Assembly (NCBI GenBank): GCA_027002375.1
Contig: JALWZX010000057.1
Location: forward strand, 1 to 13,355
DNA: 13,355 bases
Source of the DNA: a candidate division WWE3 bacterium
Lineage (GTDB): Bacteria > Patescibacteriota > WWE3 > 2-01-FULL-39-13
Reading direction: 5' to 3'
In this document: positions 1 through 5,845 of the stretch, piece by piece
Position numbering within the stretch: the first letter of the stretch is position 1
Layout: each line of letters opens with the position of its first letter
Notes under the pieces: generated by a model
The model's database searches: none
What the model saw: only the letters and a program-made list of their open reading frames with translations
Told to the model about the DNA's origin: nothing
Position numbers and translations under genes: made by a program

Positions 1-19
1 ATTTACAGGTTGGACATTT

Positions 20-45
20 ATACTTGTTTTTCATAAAACAAGTAT
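20..45. repeat. AT-rich perfect 11-bp inverted repeat (stem-loop)
   Basis: ATACTTGTTTT at 20-30 is the exact reverse complement of AAAACAAGTAT at 35-45, with the 4-base loop TCAT. No T-tract follows the stem on either strand, so it is not a standard intrinsic terminator. It may be a binding palindrome or the end of an upstream gene's 3' region that lies mostly outside the window. The function is unknown. Confidence 0.5.
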
Positions 46-120
46 GCTTCACTCAGTTAAATTAGCAATTTGATATATGAATACAACCTATTTGAAGAAT
101 TTAAGCGCCAGAAAATGAAC

Positions 121-247
121 GCTCCCTATTGGGGATGCCCACAATGTGTGGGAATGGGGCCCTGAATGTGACCGGCTGGCTAACATCGCCTGGCCCTCCT
201 CTCGCTGGCACTCTCGCCAACCAGCCAGCCGGTCACTTCGTCTTTTT
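121..247 (+). ncRNA. Candidate structured RNA of unknown family (GC-rich block)
   Basis: This stretch is far richer in G and C than anything else in the window, which in an AT-rich genome is a typical mark of a structured RNA. Visible helices, in order, are TCCC/GGGA closing a short loop at 123-135, CCCACA/TGTGGG around a 3-base loop at 138-152, and a perfect 14-bp stem pairing 168-181 with 223-236 around a 41-base loop. A short T-run follows at 243-247. I looked for hallmarks of SRP RNA, RNase P, tmRNA and 6S RNA on both strands and did not see them. No long ORF crosses the block. The strand is uncertain; + is chosen because of the T-run. It could instead be a mobile-element remnant. Confidence 0.35.
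168..247 (+). terminator. 14-bp GC-rich stem followed by a T-run, terminator-like
   Basis: GTGACCGGCTGGCT (168-181) pairs perfectly with AGCCAGCCGGTCAC (223-236), and TTTTT lies at 243-247. The T-run starts six bases after the stem and the loop is 41 bases, so it is not a compact intrinsic terminator. It could end a transcript entering from the left or the candidate RNA above. The loop holds two direct copies of CTCTCG. Confidence 0.35.
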
Positions 248-266
248 CATAATTACAATTTCCTCC

Positions 267-295
267 TTCACAAAGCTCTTCATATAGACTATCAT
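267..295 (+). promoter_or_regulatory. Predicted sigma70-type promoter of the suf operon
   Basis: TTCACA (267-272) and TATCAT (290-295) are separated by exactly 17 bases. Transcription would begin about seven bases after the -10, at roughly 302-303, which coincides with the ATG at 303. The mRNA would therefore be leaderless or nearly so, agreeing with the lack of a Shine-Dalgarno sequence. Confidence 0.6.
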
Positions 296-301
296 CTATA
301 T
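282..301. promoter_or_regulatory. Candidate operator palindrome over the suf promoter -10
   Basis: ATATAGA (282-288) and TCTATAT (295-301) form a perfect 7-6-7 inverted repeat. It covers the -10 box and touches the predicted transcription start, just before the ArsR-type regulator gene. ArsR-family proteins are dimers that bind AT-rich inverted repeats in their own promoters, so autoregulation is a natural inference. No binding data exist here. Confidence 0.5.
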
Positions 302-302
302 C

Positions 303-605
303 ATGAATAACTTATGTACATTTTGTTTTCGTAATTTAGGTGTGGGAACAAGATTAAAAATGTATGAATACTTAGTAACTAATGGGTCAAAAAATGTGTC
401 TGAAATTACTAATTTTATTGGTTTAAGACAACCCACTGTTAGCTATCATCTTAAAGAGATGTACGAATCAGGCTTGTTAGCCAAAAAACAAAAAGGTAAG
501 GCAGTTTATTATTCAGTTAATTCGGTATGCCCACATTTGCATACTGAATGTGTAATTCAAGTTAATAATGTTTCAAATACAAAATTTGCACGCAAAGCGC
601 GATAG
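303..605 (+). CDS. ArsR-type winged-helix regulator of the suf operon, four-cysteine
   Basis: This 100-aa protein has the size and layout of an ArsR/SmtB-type winged-helix repressor. The helix-turn-helix lies at about residues 32-53 (recognition part QPTVSYHLKEM), and the wing at about 57-73 contains the typical GKAVYY segment. Cysteines sit at 5 and 8 (CTFC) near the N-terminus and at 76 and 83 (CPHLHTEC) near the C-terminus, with His78 and His80 between. Such a set could hold a metal ion or an Fe-S cluster. Being the first gene of a SUF operon, it is probably the local sensor of iron, Fe-S status or redox, a role played elsewhere by the unrelated IscR and by SufR. The start at 303 fits the promoter. 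The 3' end overlaps sufC by 38 bases. The DNA-binding fold is well supported; the ligand is inferred. Confidence 0.85.
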   Translation: MNNLCTFCFRNLGVGTRLKMYEYLVTNGSKNVSEITNFIGLRQPTVSYHLKEMYESGLLAKKQKGKAVYYSVNSVCPHLHTECVIQVNNVSNTKFARKAR

Positions 606-1335
606 TAAAAAAATATTAAATGGTGTTGACCTAGATATTAATGAGGCGGAAATCCATGTTTTAATGGGTCCCAACGGTAGTGGCAAGTCTACCCTTGCTT
701 ATACTTTAGCTGGGCATCCTTCTATTGAAGTAACAGGTGGTGATATTTTGCTAGATAATAAAAATATATTAGATTTAGAACCAAACGAACGATTATTGAG
801 TGGTCTTTTTGTGGCTTTTCAGTATCCTACAGAGATCCCAGGTGTTTCCTATTTGGAATTTTTACGTCTTGCTTATAATAATATTCAAAAATTTAGGCAG
901 GGTGAAAACTACCAACCGATTTCCCCTAGAAAATTTAAAAAGTTAGTTGAAGAAAAAATGATGGAGCTTAATATGGGTGTTGAATTTTTAGATAGAAATT
1001 TAAACGAGGGGTTTAGCGGTGGTGAAAAAAAGAAATCTGAAATTTTGCAGATGGCTGTTTTAGAACCAAAGTATGCAATTTTGGATGAAACCGATAGTGG
1101 GCTTGATATTTCTGCTTTAAAAATAGTTGCTGAAAATGCTAAAAAACTCGCAGATAAAAATAACATTGGATTACTTATTATAACTCATTACAGTAGAATA
1201 CTCAGATATATTCCGCCTGATTATGTTCACATTTTTGTAAAGGGTAAAATAGTTAAAAGTGGTGATAAAGAACTTGCACAAAAGTTAGATGAAGCAGGTT
1301 ATGATCAAGTGTTAGATCAGCCTCAAGAAGTATAG
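568..1335 (+). CDS. sufC: SufC, ABC-type ATPase of the SufBCD complex
   Basis: SufC is the cytoplasmic ATPase that drives Fe-S cluster assembly on the SufBCD scaffold; it resembles ABC transporter ATPases but has no membrane partner. The 255-aa sequence is full length. It shows Walker A GPNGSGKST (34-42), a Q-loop FQYP (84-87), the signature FSGGEKKK (149-156, the family-typical variant), Walker B AILDETDSGLD (170-180) and an H-loop His at 207. The ATG at 568 lies inside the regulator gene. The next in-frame ATG falls within Walker A, so the overlap of about 38 bases is forced. That arrangement suggests translational coupling to the regulator. Thirteen bases separate it from sufB. Confidence 0.97.
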   Translation: MFQIQNLHAKRDSKKILNGVDLDINEAEIHVLMGPNGSGKSTLAYTLAGHPSIEVTGGDILLDNKNILDLEPNERLLSGLFVAFQYPTEIPGVSYLEFLRLAYNNIQKFRQGENYQPISPRKFKKLVEEKMMELNMGVEFLDRNLNEGFSGGEKKKSEILQMAVLEPKYAILDETDSGLDISALKIVAENAKKLADKNNIGLLIITHYSRILRYIPPDYVHIFVKGKIVKSGDKELAQKLDEAGYDQVLDQPQEV

Positions 1336-1348
1336 TCTCTAAAATATT

Positions 1349-2782
1349 ATGGCAGATAGGAATTCCACCAAAAAATTATCAAAGAAAGAGCAAGATTTAA
1401 AAGATATTAAAAGTGATTACAAAGAAGGTTTTTCAATGCCAGATAAAGCTTTTAAATTCGATAAAGGTTTAAATGAAGATGTAATAAGAGCTATTTCGAA
1501 GCAGAAGAAAGAACCAAAATTTATGTTAGATTTTAGGCTTAAAGCATTCAAGCACTTTAAGAAACGACCTATGCCAACTTGGGGTGCTGATTTATCTGAA
1601 ATTGATTTTAATAATTTGTATTATTATGTAAGACCTGAAAAAGAGAAAAAAAGAACATGGCAAGATGTACCAGATGAAATTAAAGAAACATTTGATAGGC
1701 TTGGTGTGCCAGAAGCTGAAAGAAAATTTTTGGCAGGCGTTGAAGCACAATATGATTCAGAGGTTGTGTATTCTTCTATAAAAAAAGAATTAGAAGATTT
1801 AGGCGTTATATTTTTAAGTACAGATGAAGCTTTACAAAAACACCCTGAATATTTTGAAAAATATTTTGGTACAGTCGTTCCATTTACAGATAACAAGTTT
1901 ACTGCTTTAAATAGTGCTGCATGGTCAGGTGGGTCTTTTATTTATGTTCCACCTAACGTGAACGTTTCAAAACCACTTCAGGCATATTTTAGAATTAATG
2001 CCAGAAATATGGGGCAGTTTGAAAGAACATTAATTATAATTGATAAAAATTCTTATGCGAATTATATTGAGGGGTGTTCAGCCCCGATGTATTCTGAATA
2101 TTCATTACATACAGGTGTTATCGAGGTGATTGTAAAAGAGAACGCTAGGTTTAGATATACGACAATTCAAAATTGGTATACAAATATTTATAACCTTGTT
2201 ACACAAAGGACATTTGTTTATAAAAATGCAACTATGGAATGGGTCGATGGCAACTTCGGTTCTAAAGTTACTATGAAATACCCCGCCGTTTATTTATTAG
2301 AAGAGGGTGCTAAAGGGGAAGTCTTAACATTAGCTTTTGCCAAAGATGGTCAGCATCAAGACACTGGCGCAAAGATGGTTCATCTTGCTCCAAATACTTC
2401 TTCAAGAATTATTTCTAAGTCAGTTTCTAGAGGTTCTGGTCGAGCTGGTTATCGTGGTTTAGTTAAAGTTAGTAAAAACGCAAAAAATGTTAAATCAAAT
2501 GTTGAATGTGATGCGCTTTTATTAGATAGAAATTCTAGAACTGATACATATCCTTATATAAAGGTAGAAAATAATAAAGTGAAAGTTGGGCATGAAGCAA
2601 GTGTATCTAAGGTAGATGAAGAACAATTATTTTATTTAATGAGTCGTGGGTTGTCACAAGAAGAGGCTTCGGCATTAATTGTTAACGGTTTTATTGAACC
2701 AATTATAAAAGAATTGCCTATGGAATATGCTTTTGAACTTAATCGTCTTATTGAATTAGAAATGAGTGGTAGTGTCGGTTAA
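1349..2782 (+). CDS. sufB: SufB, Fe-S scaffold subunit of SufBCD
   Basis: At 477 aa this is a normal-length SufB, the scaffold subunit on which the cluster is built from sulfur delivered by SufS and its acceptor. The central beta-helix region and the C-terminal helical domain are clear. Recognisable family segments are YIEGCSAP with Cys243, QNWYTNIYNLVTQR (275-288), VECDALLL with Cys387 (equivalent by alignment to E. coli Cys405, needed for activity) and VGHEASVSK with His415 and Glu416. It ends with the SufB/SufD hallmark FYLMSRGLSQEEA (428-440). The N-terminal 100 residues are lysine-rich, as is common in AT-rich genomes. It sits between sufC and sufD, its complex partners. No Shine-Dalgarno sequence precedes the ATG. 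Confidence 0.97.
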   Translation: MADRNSTKKLSKKEQDLKDIKSDYKEGFSMPDKAFKFDKGLNEDVIRAISKQKKEPKFMLDFRLKAFKHFKKRPMPTWGADLSEIDFNNLYYYVRPEKEKKRTWQDVPDEIKETFDRLGVPEAERKFLAGVEAQYDSEVVYSSIKKELEDLGVIFLSTDEALQKHPEYFEKYFGTVVPFTDNKFTALNSAAWSGGSFIYVPPNVNVSKPLQAYFRINARNMGQFERTLIIIDKNSYANYIEGCSAPMYSEYSLHTGVIEVIVKENARFRYTTIQNWYTNIYNLVTQRTFVYKNATMEWVDGNFGSKVTMKYPAVYLLEEGAKGEVLTLAFAKDGQHQDTGAKMVHLAPNTSSRIISKSVSRGSGRAGYRGLVKVSKNAKNVKSNVECDALLLDRNSRTDTYPYIKVENNKVKVGHEASVSKVDEEQLFYLMSRGLSQEEASALIVNGFIEPIIKELPMEYAFELNRLIELEMSGSVG

Positions 2783-2812
2783 TTAGTTGTGGGAATTTTA
2801 AGAAATACTTTT

Positions 2813-3412
2813 ATGAAAATTTTAGATTTGAATTCCACACAAAAAAAGAAAGAAAAGATAGAAGTGAAAGATAGTTTTGATTTGTTTTTAATCGGTAATC
2901 ATTCATTTGATTACGAACTTGAATTGGCTTTGATTAATAAGAATGCAAGAGCAAATGTATACGGTTTGTTATTAGGAAATCAATCCCAAGATTTCAATTT
3001 AAAAATTACTGCAAGGCACAAAGCAGAAAACACAGTTTCTAGGGTTCATATAAAAACGGTTTTAAGCAATGAATCGGTTTTGAATTTTGAAGGCTTAATT
3101 CGCATAGAGAATAGAGCGTTATACTCTGATGCATTTTTGCAAAATGACAATCTGTTAGTTACTGGTGATTCAATTGCAAATTCATCACCGCAGCTAGAGA
3201 TTCTAGCAGATGATGTAAAAGCATCTCATGGTGTGACAATTAAAGATATTGATGATAATTATAAATTTTATTTAATGTCTCGAGGGTTAAGTGAAGAAGA
3301 ATCGAGAGGTTTAGTCATTAAAGGGTTTATAAATGATATTGTTTCTAAGTTAAACGCAAGTCAATTAAGTGCTTTAAGTGAAAAAGGATATAGTGTGAGT
3401 GATTTTATGTGA
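2813..3412 (+). CDS. sufD: Short SufD-like subunit of SufBCD
   Basis: SufD pairs with SufB across the site where the cluster forms and binds SufC. This copy is only 199 aa from the ATG at 2813 (an in-frame GTG at 2789 would give 207), about half the usual 400 or more, and lacks the N-terminal domain and part of the beta-helix. The C-terminal core is intact: SPQLEILADDVKASHG matches the family segment containing the E. coli Cys358/His360 pair, and FYLMSRGLSEEES is the shared SufB/SufD signature. The histidine (His139 from the ATG) is kept while the cysteine equivalent is alanine. There is no internal stop or frameshift, and a complete upstream sufB precedes it, so this looks like a compact SufD rather than a pseudogene. 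It ends in TGA. Confidence 0.88.
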   Translation: MKILDLNSTQKKKEKIEVKDSFDLFLIGNHSFDYELELALINKNARANVYGLLLGNQSQDFNLKITARHKAENTVSRVHIKTVLSNESVLNFEGLIRIENRALYSDAFLQNDNLLVTGDSIANSSPQLEILADDVKASHGVTIKDIDDNYKFYLMSRGLSEEESRGLVIKGFINDIVSKLNASQLSALSEKGYSVSDFM

Positions 3413-3443
3413 TGTTAGTTAGTCTGTAACGTTAAATATTTTA

Positions 3444-4688
3444 ATGATAGATAAAAACATAAAAAAACAATTTAAGATTTTTCAACAAAAGGTGTATGGC
3501 AAGCCGTTACGTTATTTAGACAATGCAGCTACCACTCAAATGCCTAACGATGTGCTTAATGAAATTTTCGAATATGAAACTAAATATAGAGCAAATGTAA
3601 AAAGGGGAAATCATTATTTGAGTGAAAAATCGACTGAGATATATGAGAACGCAAGAAAAACAGTTGCAGATTTTATTGGTACAAACATACCTGACGAATT
3701 GATTTTTACAAGTGGTGCTACCGATTCATTAAACTTAATTGCAAGGGCGTGGGGTGATAAAAATATTTCAGAGGGTGATATTATTTTAGTTTCGGAAATA
3801 GAACATCATTCTAATTTTATTCCGTGGTTTGAGTTGGCGAAAAGAAAAAACGCAAAGCTAGAAATAATTAAAGTAGATAATGATTGTAACTTTTTATTGA
3901 ATGATTTAGATATTGATTTCTCTAAATTAAAACTAGTAGCTTTTACTCATGTTTCAAATGTGCTTGGTGTTGTTAATAATGTGAAAAACATCGTGAAATC
4001 TATAAAGAAAAAATGTGAGCCTTTTGATGTTACACCTCGTTTTGTTTTAGATGGAGCTCAGTCAGTTTCTCATTTTGGGGTTAATGTTAAAAGCTTGGGT
4101 GTAGATTTTTTAGCGTTTAGTGGGCATAAAATGTGTGCACCGTTTGGTATTGGTGGGTTGTATATAAATAGAGATATCTTTGATGAGATTGGTGAGTATA
4201 AATATGGTGGTGGAATGATTGATAGCGTTTTTTTAGACAAATGTAAATATAATAGTAAGGTTACTAACCGTTTAGAAGCCGGTACACCAAATGTTAGTGG
4301 TGCAGTAGGTTTAGCAGCTGCATGTAAATTTTTGAACAATATTGGTTTAGATAATATTTTTGATCACGAGAAAGAATTGGCATCAATTATGATGAATAAG
4401 CTGAGAAAAATAAATGAGACAATTATATATGGTCCTGTTGATGTCAAACACAAGTCTGGTCTAATTACATTTAATATTGGTGGAATTCCACCGCATGACT
4501 TAGCCACGATTTTAGATACTGAGGGTGTAGCCATTAGATCTGGGCATCATTGTGTGATGCCATGGCATATGGAGCAAGATTTAAAAACTACTGCGCGTGC
4601 TAGCTTATATTTGTATAATGATGAAGAAGACATAGATGCATTAATAAGTGGAATTCAAAAGGCAAAAAAGATTTTTAAGGTTAATTAG
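3444..4688 (+). CDS. sufS: SufS, group II cysteine desulfurase
   Basis: SufS is a pyridoxal-phosphate enzyme that takes sulfur from cysteine, leaving alanine, and holds it as a persulfide for cluster assembly. The 414-aa length is normal. Visible sites are LDNAATTQ (25-32), EHHSN (120-124) with the cofactor-stacking histidine, LDGAQS (202-207), the PLP-binding lysine in SGHK (Lys229), the catalytic cysteine in RSGHHC (Cys370) and the C-terminal ARASLYLYN (384-392). The RSGHHC context and short catalytic loop place it in the SufS rather than the IscS group. It lies 31 bases after sufD and is followed by a SufU-like partner, the usual sulfur acceptor when SufE is absent; no sufE is seen here. 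Confidence 0.97.
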   Translation: MIDKNIKKQFKIFQQKVYGKPLRYLDNAATTQMPNDVLNEIFEYETKYRANVKRGNHYLSEKSTEIYENARKTVADFIGTNIPDELIFTSGATDSLNLIARAWGDKNISEGDIILVSEIEHHSNFIPWFELAKRKNAKLEIIKVDNDCNFLLNDLDIDFSKLKLVAFTHVSNVLGVVNNVKNIVKSIKKKCEPFDVTPRFVLDGAQSVSHFGVNVKSLGVDFLAFSGHKMCAPFGIGGLYINRDIFDEIGEYKYGGGMIDSVFLDKCKYNSKVTNRLEAGTPNVSGAVGLAAACKFLNNIGLDNIFDHEKELASIMMNKLRKINETIIYGPVDVKHKSGLITFNIGGIPPHDLATILDTEGVAIRSGHHCVMPWHMEQDLKTTARASLYLYNDEEDIDALISGIQKAKKIFKVN

Positions 4689-4740
4689 ATTTGTGCCGTA
4701 AGCGCCAGTTTTCATTTTTTTGGAAGGGTATGCTTGGTAA

Positions 4741-4759
4741 ATGTTTGAGTTTCAAACAT
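4741..4759. repeat. 8-bp inverted repeat between sufS and sufU
   Basis: ATGTTTGA (4741-4748) is complementary to TCAAACAT (4752-4759) around a 3-base loop. It is not followed by a T-tract on +, so it is not an intrinsic terminator. It may be an mRNA-stabilising or processing hairpin in the 117-base gap. Functional significance is uncertain. Confidence 0.4.
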
Positions 4760-4782
4760 GTCTAAGTAGGTTATCGAGTGTA

Positions 4783-4797
4783 GTTTTAAATTAAAAC
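4783..4797. repeat. AT-only palindrome just before sufU
   Basis: GTTTTAA and TTAAAAC flank a single A, a perfect 7-1-7 palindrome ending 8 bases before the sufU start codon. In an AT-rich intergenic region such palindromes arise easily by chance, though the position could affect initiation or protein binding. Confidence 0.3.
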
Positions 4798-4805
4798 AGC
4801 GAAAA

Positions 4806-5183
4806 ATGACTAACAACAATTTTTATACAAAAGAATTATTATTCTATTTTAAAAATCAACCGTACAAAAAAGTGTTAACTAACTTTGATTATGTTGGCGA
4901 AGCTGGTAACGATCACTGTGGTGATAATATTAAAGTAACACTTAAAGTTGACAAAAATAATAAGATAGAAGATATTGGTTACAGTGCTGACGGGTGTGCC
5001 GTAAGCCAAAGTTATATGTCTATGCTTTCTGAAAGGTTGATTGGTAAAGATACTTCAATTATTGATAAAATTGATGACAGTTTTGTTAAAAATCTAATTG
5101 ATATTGAGCTTACACCATCTCGTGAAAAATGTGCTACAGTAGGTTTGAGGGCATTGAAAAACTTAGTGCAAAAAAGTAGATAG
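4806..5183 (+). CDS. sufU: SufU/IscU-family sulfur acceptor
   Basis: This 125-aa protein belongs to the IscU/SufU fold. The three conserved cysteines are present: Cys38 in NDHCGD with Asp40, Cys64 in DGCAVSQS, and Cys109 in SREKCATVGLRAL. The R-x-K-C-A form of the last motif is SufU-like; IscU has a histidine before that cysteine. However, the spacing from Cys64 to Cys109 is 45 residues, much shorter than in B. subtilis SufU, so the insertion typical of Gram-positive SufU is missing. In SufU the cysteines and aspartate bind zinc and accept the persulfide from SufS; that role is expected here, but a scaffold role like IscU cannot be excluded. It is separated from sufS by 117 bases. Confidence 0.92.
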   Translation: MTNNNFYTKELLFYFKNQPYKKVLTNFDYVGEAGNDHCGDNIKVTLKVDKNNKIEDIGYSADGCAVSQSYMSMLSERLIGKDTSIIDKIDDSFVKNLIDIELTPSREKCATVGLRALKNLVQKSR

Positions 5184-5205
5184 TTTTTGTTATATAAAAC
5201 ACTTG

Positions 5206-5260
5206 TTATCGCTAAACTTAAAACCGCACACTTTAGAGGGCAGTTGGAGTTAATCGGCGA
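5206..5260 (+). repeat. Decayed copy of the hairpin repeat also found at 9510-9559
   Basis: The 50 bases at 5206-5255 match 9510-9559 at 42 of 50 positions without gaps. Shared blocks include TTATCGC, AAACTTAAAACC, ACTTTAG and TTGGAGTTA. In this copy the central palindrome is damaged (its two arms no longer pair well), while an outer ATCGC/GCGAT pair remains. It looks like an older remnant of the same dispersed element and lies between sufU and the DUF1858-ferredoxin gene. Confidence 0.65.
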
Positions 5261-5299
5261 TCATTTATTAGTGTAAAAGTTGTTAATAATTATAAATAT

Positions 5300-5839
5300 A
5301 TGTCTAACAAAAAGAAAAAAACATTTGCTAAAAGAGAAACTAACATAGGCGAATTAATAAATGCGTACCCTAAAGCTGCGGAAATTATGACCGCATACGG
5401 TTTGCATTGTGCTGGTTGTTTTGCAAGTAATTTCGACACGATTGAAGAGGGTGCAAAAATACATGGAATTACTGATGACGAAATTGACGAAATGGTAGAA
5501 GAAATTAATATGGTTTTAAATGAAGAAGAAAATTCAGACAAAAAAAATAACTCTAAAAGCACACTAGAAATTGGAAAAATAGAGATTGATCGTGATGTTT
5601 GTATAGGTGCTGGTCCATGTGAAGTTTTGGCACCTAAAACTTTTCAAGTTGATGAAAAAGGCAAAGCAGTATTGCTTTTAGATGGAGCCGATAAAAACGA
5701 AGCCAAACATGTTTGGAAATCAAGCAGTAAGCCAACAGGCGAAGATTCAGCAGAAGATATACTTGATGCGGCAATGAGTTGCCCTGTGTTTGCGATAAAA
5801 ATATACGATAAAGACGGAAATTTAATTTATCCCAAATAA
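5300..5839 (+). CDS. DUF1858 redox-disulfide domain fused to a three-cysteine ferredoxin
   Basis: This 179-aa protein has two parts joined by a charged linker (about 72-92). Residues 15-70 match the DUF1858 domain (hybrid-cluster-associated redox disulfide family) with the motif CAGC at Cys37 and Cys40. Residues 93-179 form a small ferredoxin: CIGAGPC gives Cys101 and Cys107, and SCPVF gives Cys161. The expected second cysteine is alanine (Ala104), as in ferredoxins holding a [3Fe-4S] cluster or a [4Fe-4S] cluster with one non-cysteine ligand. A flavin reductase gene follows after 6 bases, so the pair probably passes electrons from NAD(P)H to a thiol or cluster step of SUF assembly. Domains are clear; the partner and cluster type are inferred. 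Confidence 0.85.
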   Translation: MSNKKKKTFAKRETNIGELINAYPKAAEIMTAYGLHCAGCFASNFDTIEEGAKIHGITDDEIDEMVEEINMVLNEEENSDKKNNSKSTLEIGKIEIDRDVCIGAGPCEVLAPKTFQVDEKGKAVLLLDGADKNEAKHVWKSSSKPTGEDSAEDILDAAMSCPVFAIKIYDKDGNLIYPK

Positions 5840-5845
5840 CCAACT

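Noticed and set aside
2..73. Short open frame from the window edge to a TGA at 71-73, possibly the C-terminus of an upstream hydrophobic protein
   Set aside because: Only about 23 codons are visible with no recognisable motif, and the 11-bp inverted repeat sits inside it. It cannot be supported.
102..111. TAAGCGCCAG repeated at 4699-4708
   Set aside because: An exact 10-base match is expected many times by chance in a window of this size, and the flanking sequence does not extend it.
121..247. SRP, RNase P, tmRNA or 6S RNA in the GC-rich block
   Set aside because: None of the invariant segments I know for these RNAs (for example the SRP GGAAG/AGCAG internal loop) is present on either strand.
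2789..3412. sufD as a pseudogene fragment
   Set aside because: The frame is open, the conserved C-terminal motifs are intact, and it lies in the expected place between complete sufB and sufS genes.
4705..4718. GCCAGTTTTCATTT, similar to GCCAGTTTCATTT at 6550-6562, both just after stop codons in the suf operon
   Set aside because: The similarity is short, needs a gap and the rest of the two intergenic regions differ. It could be a shared 3' element but the evidence is too weak.
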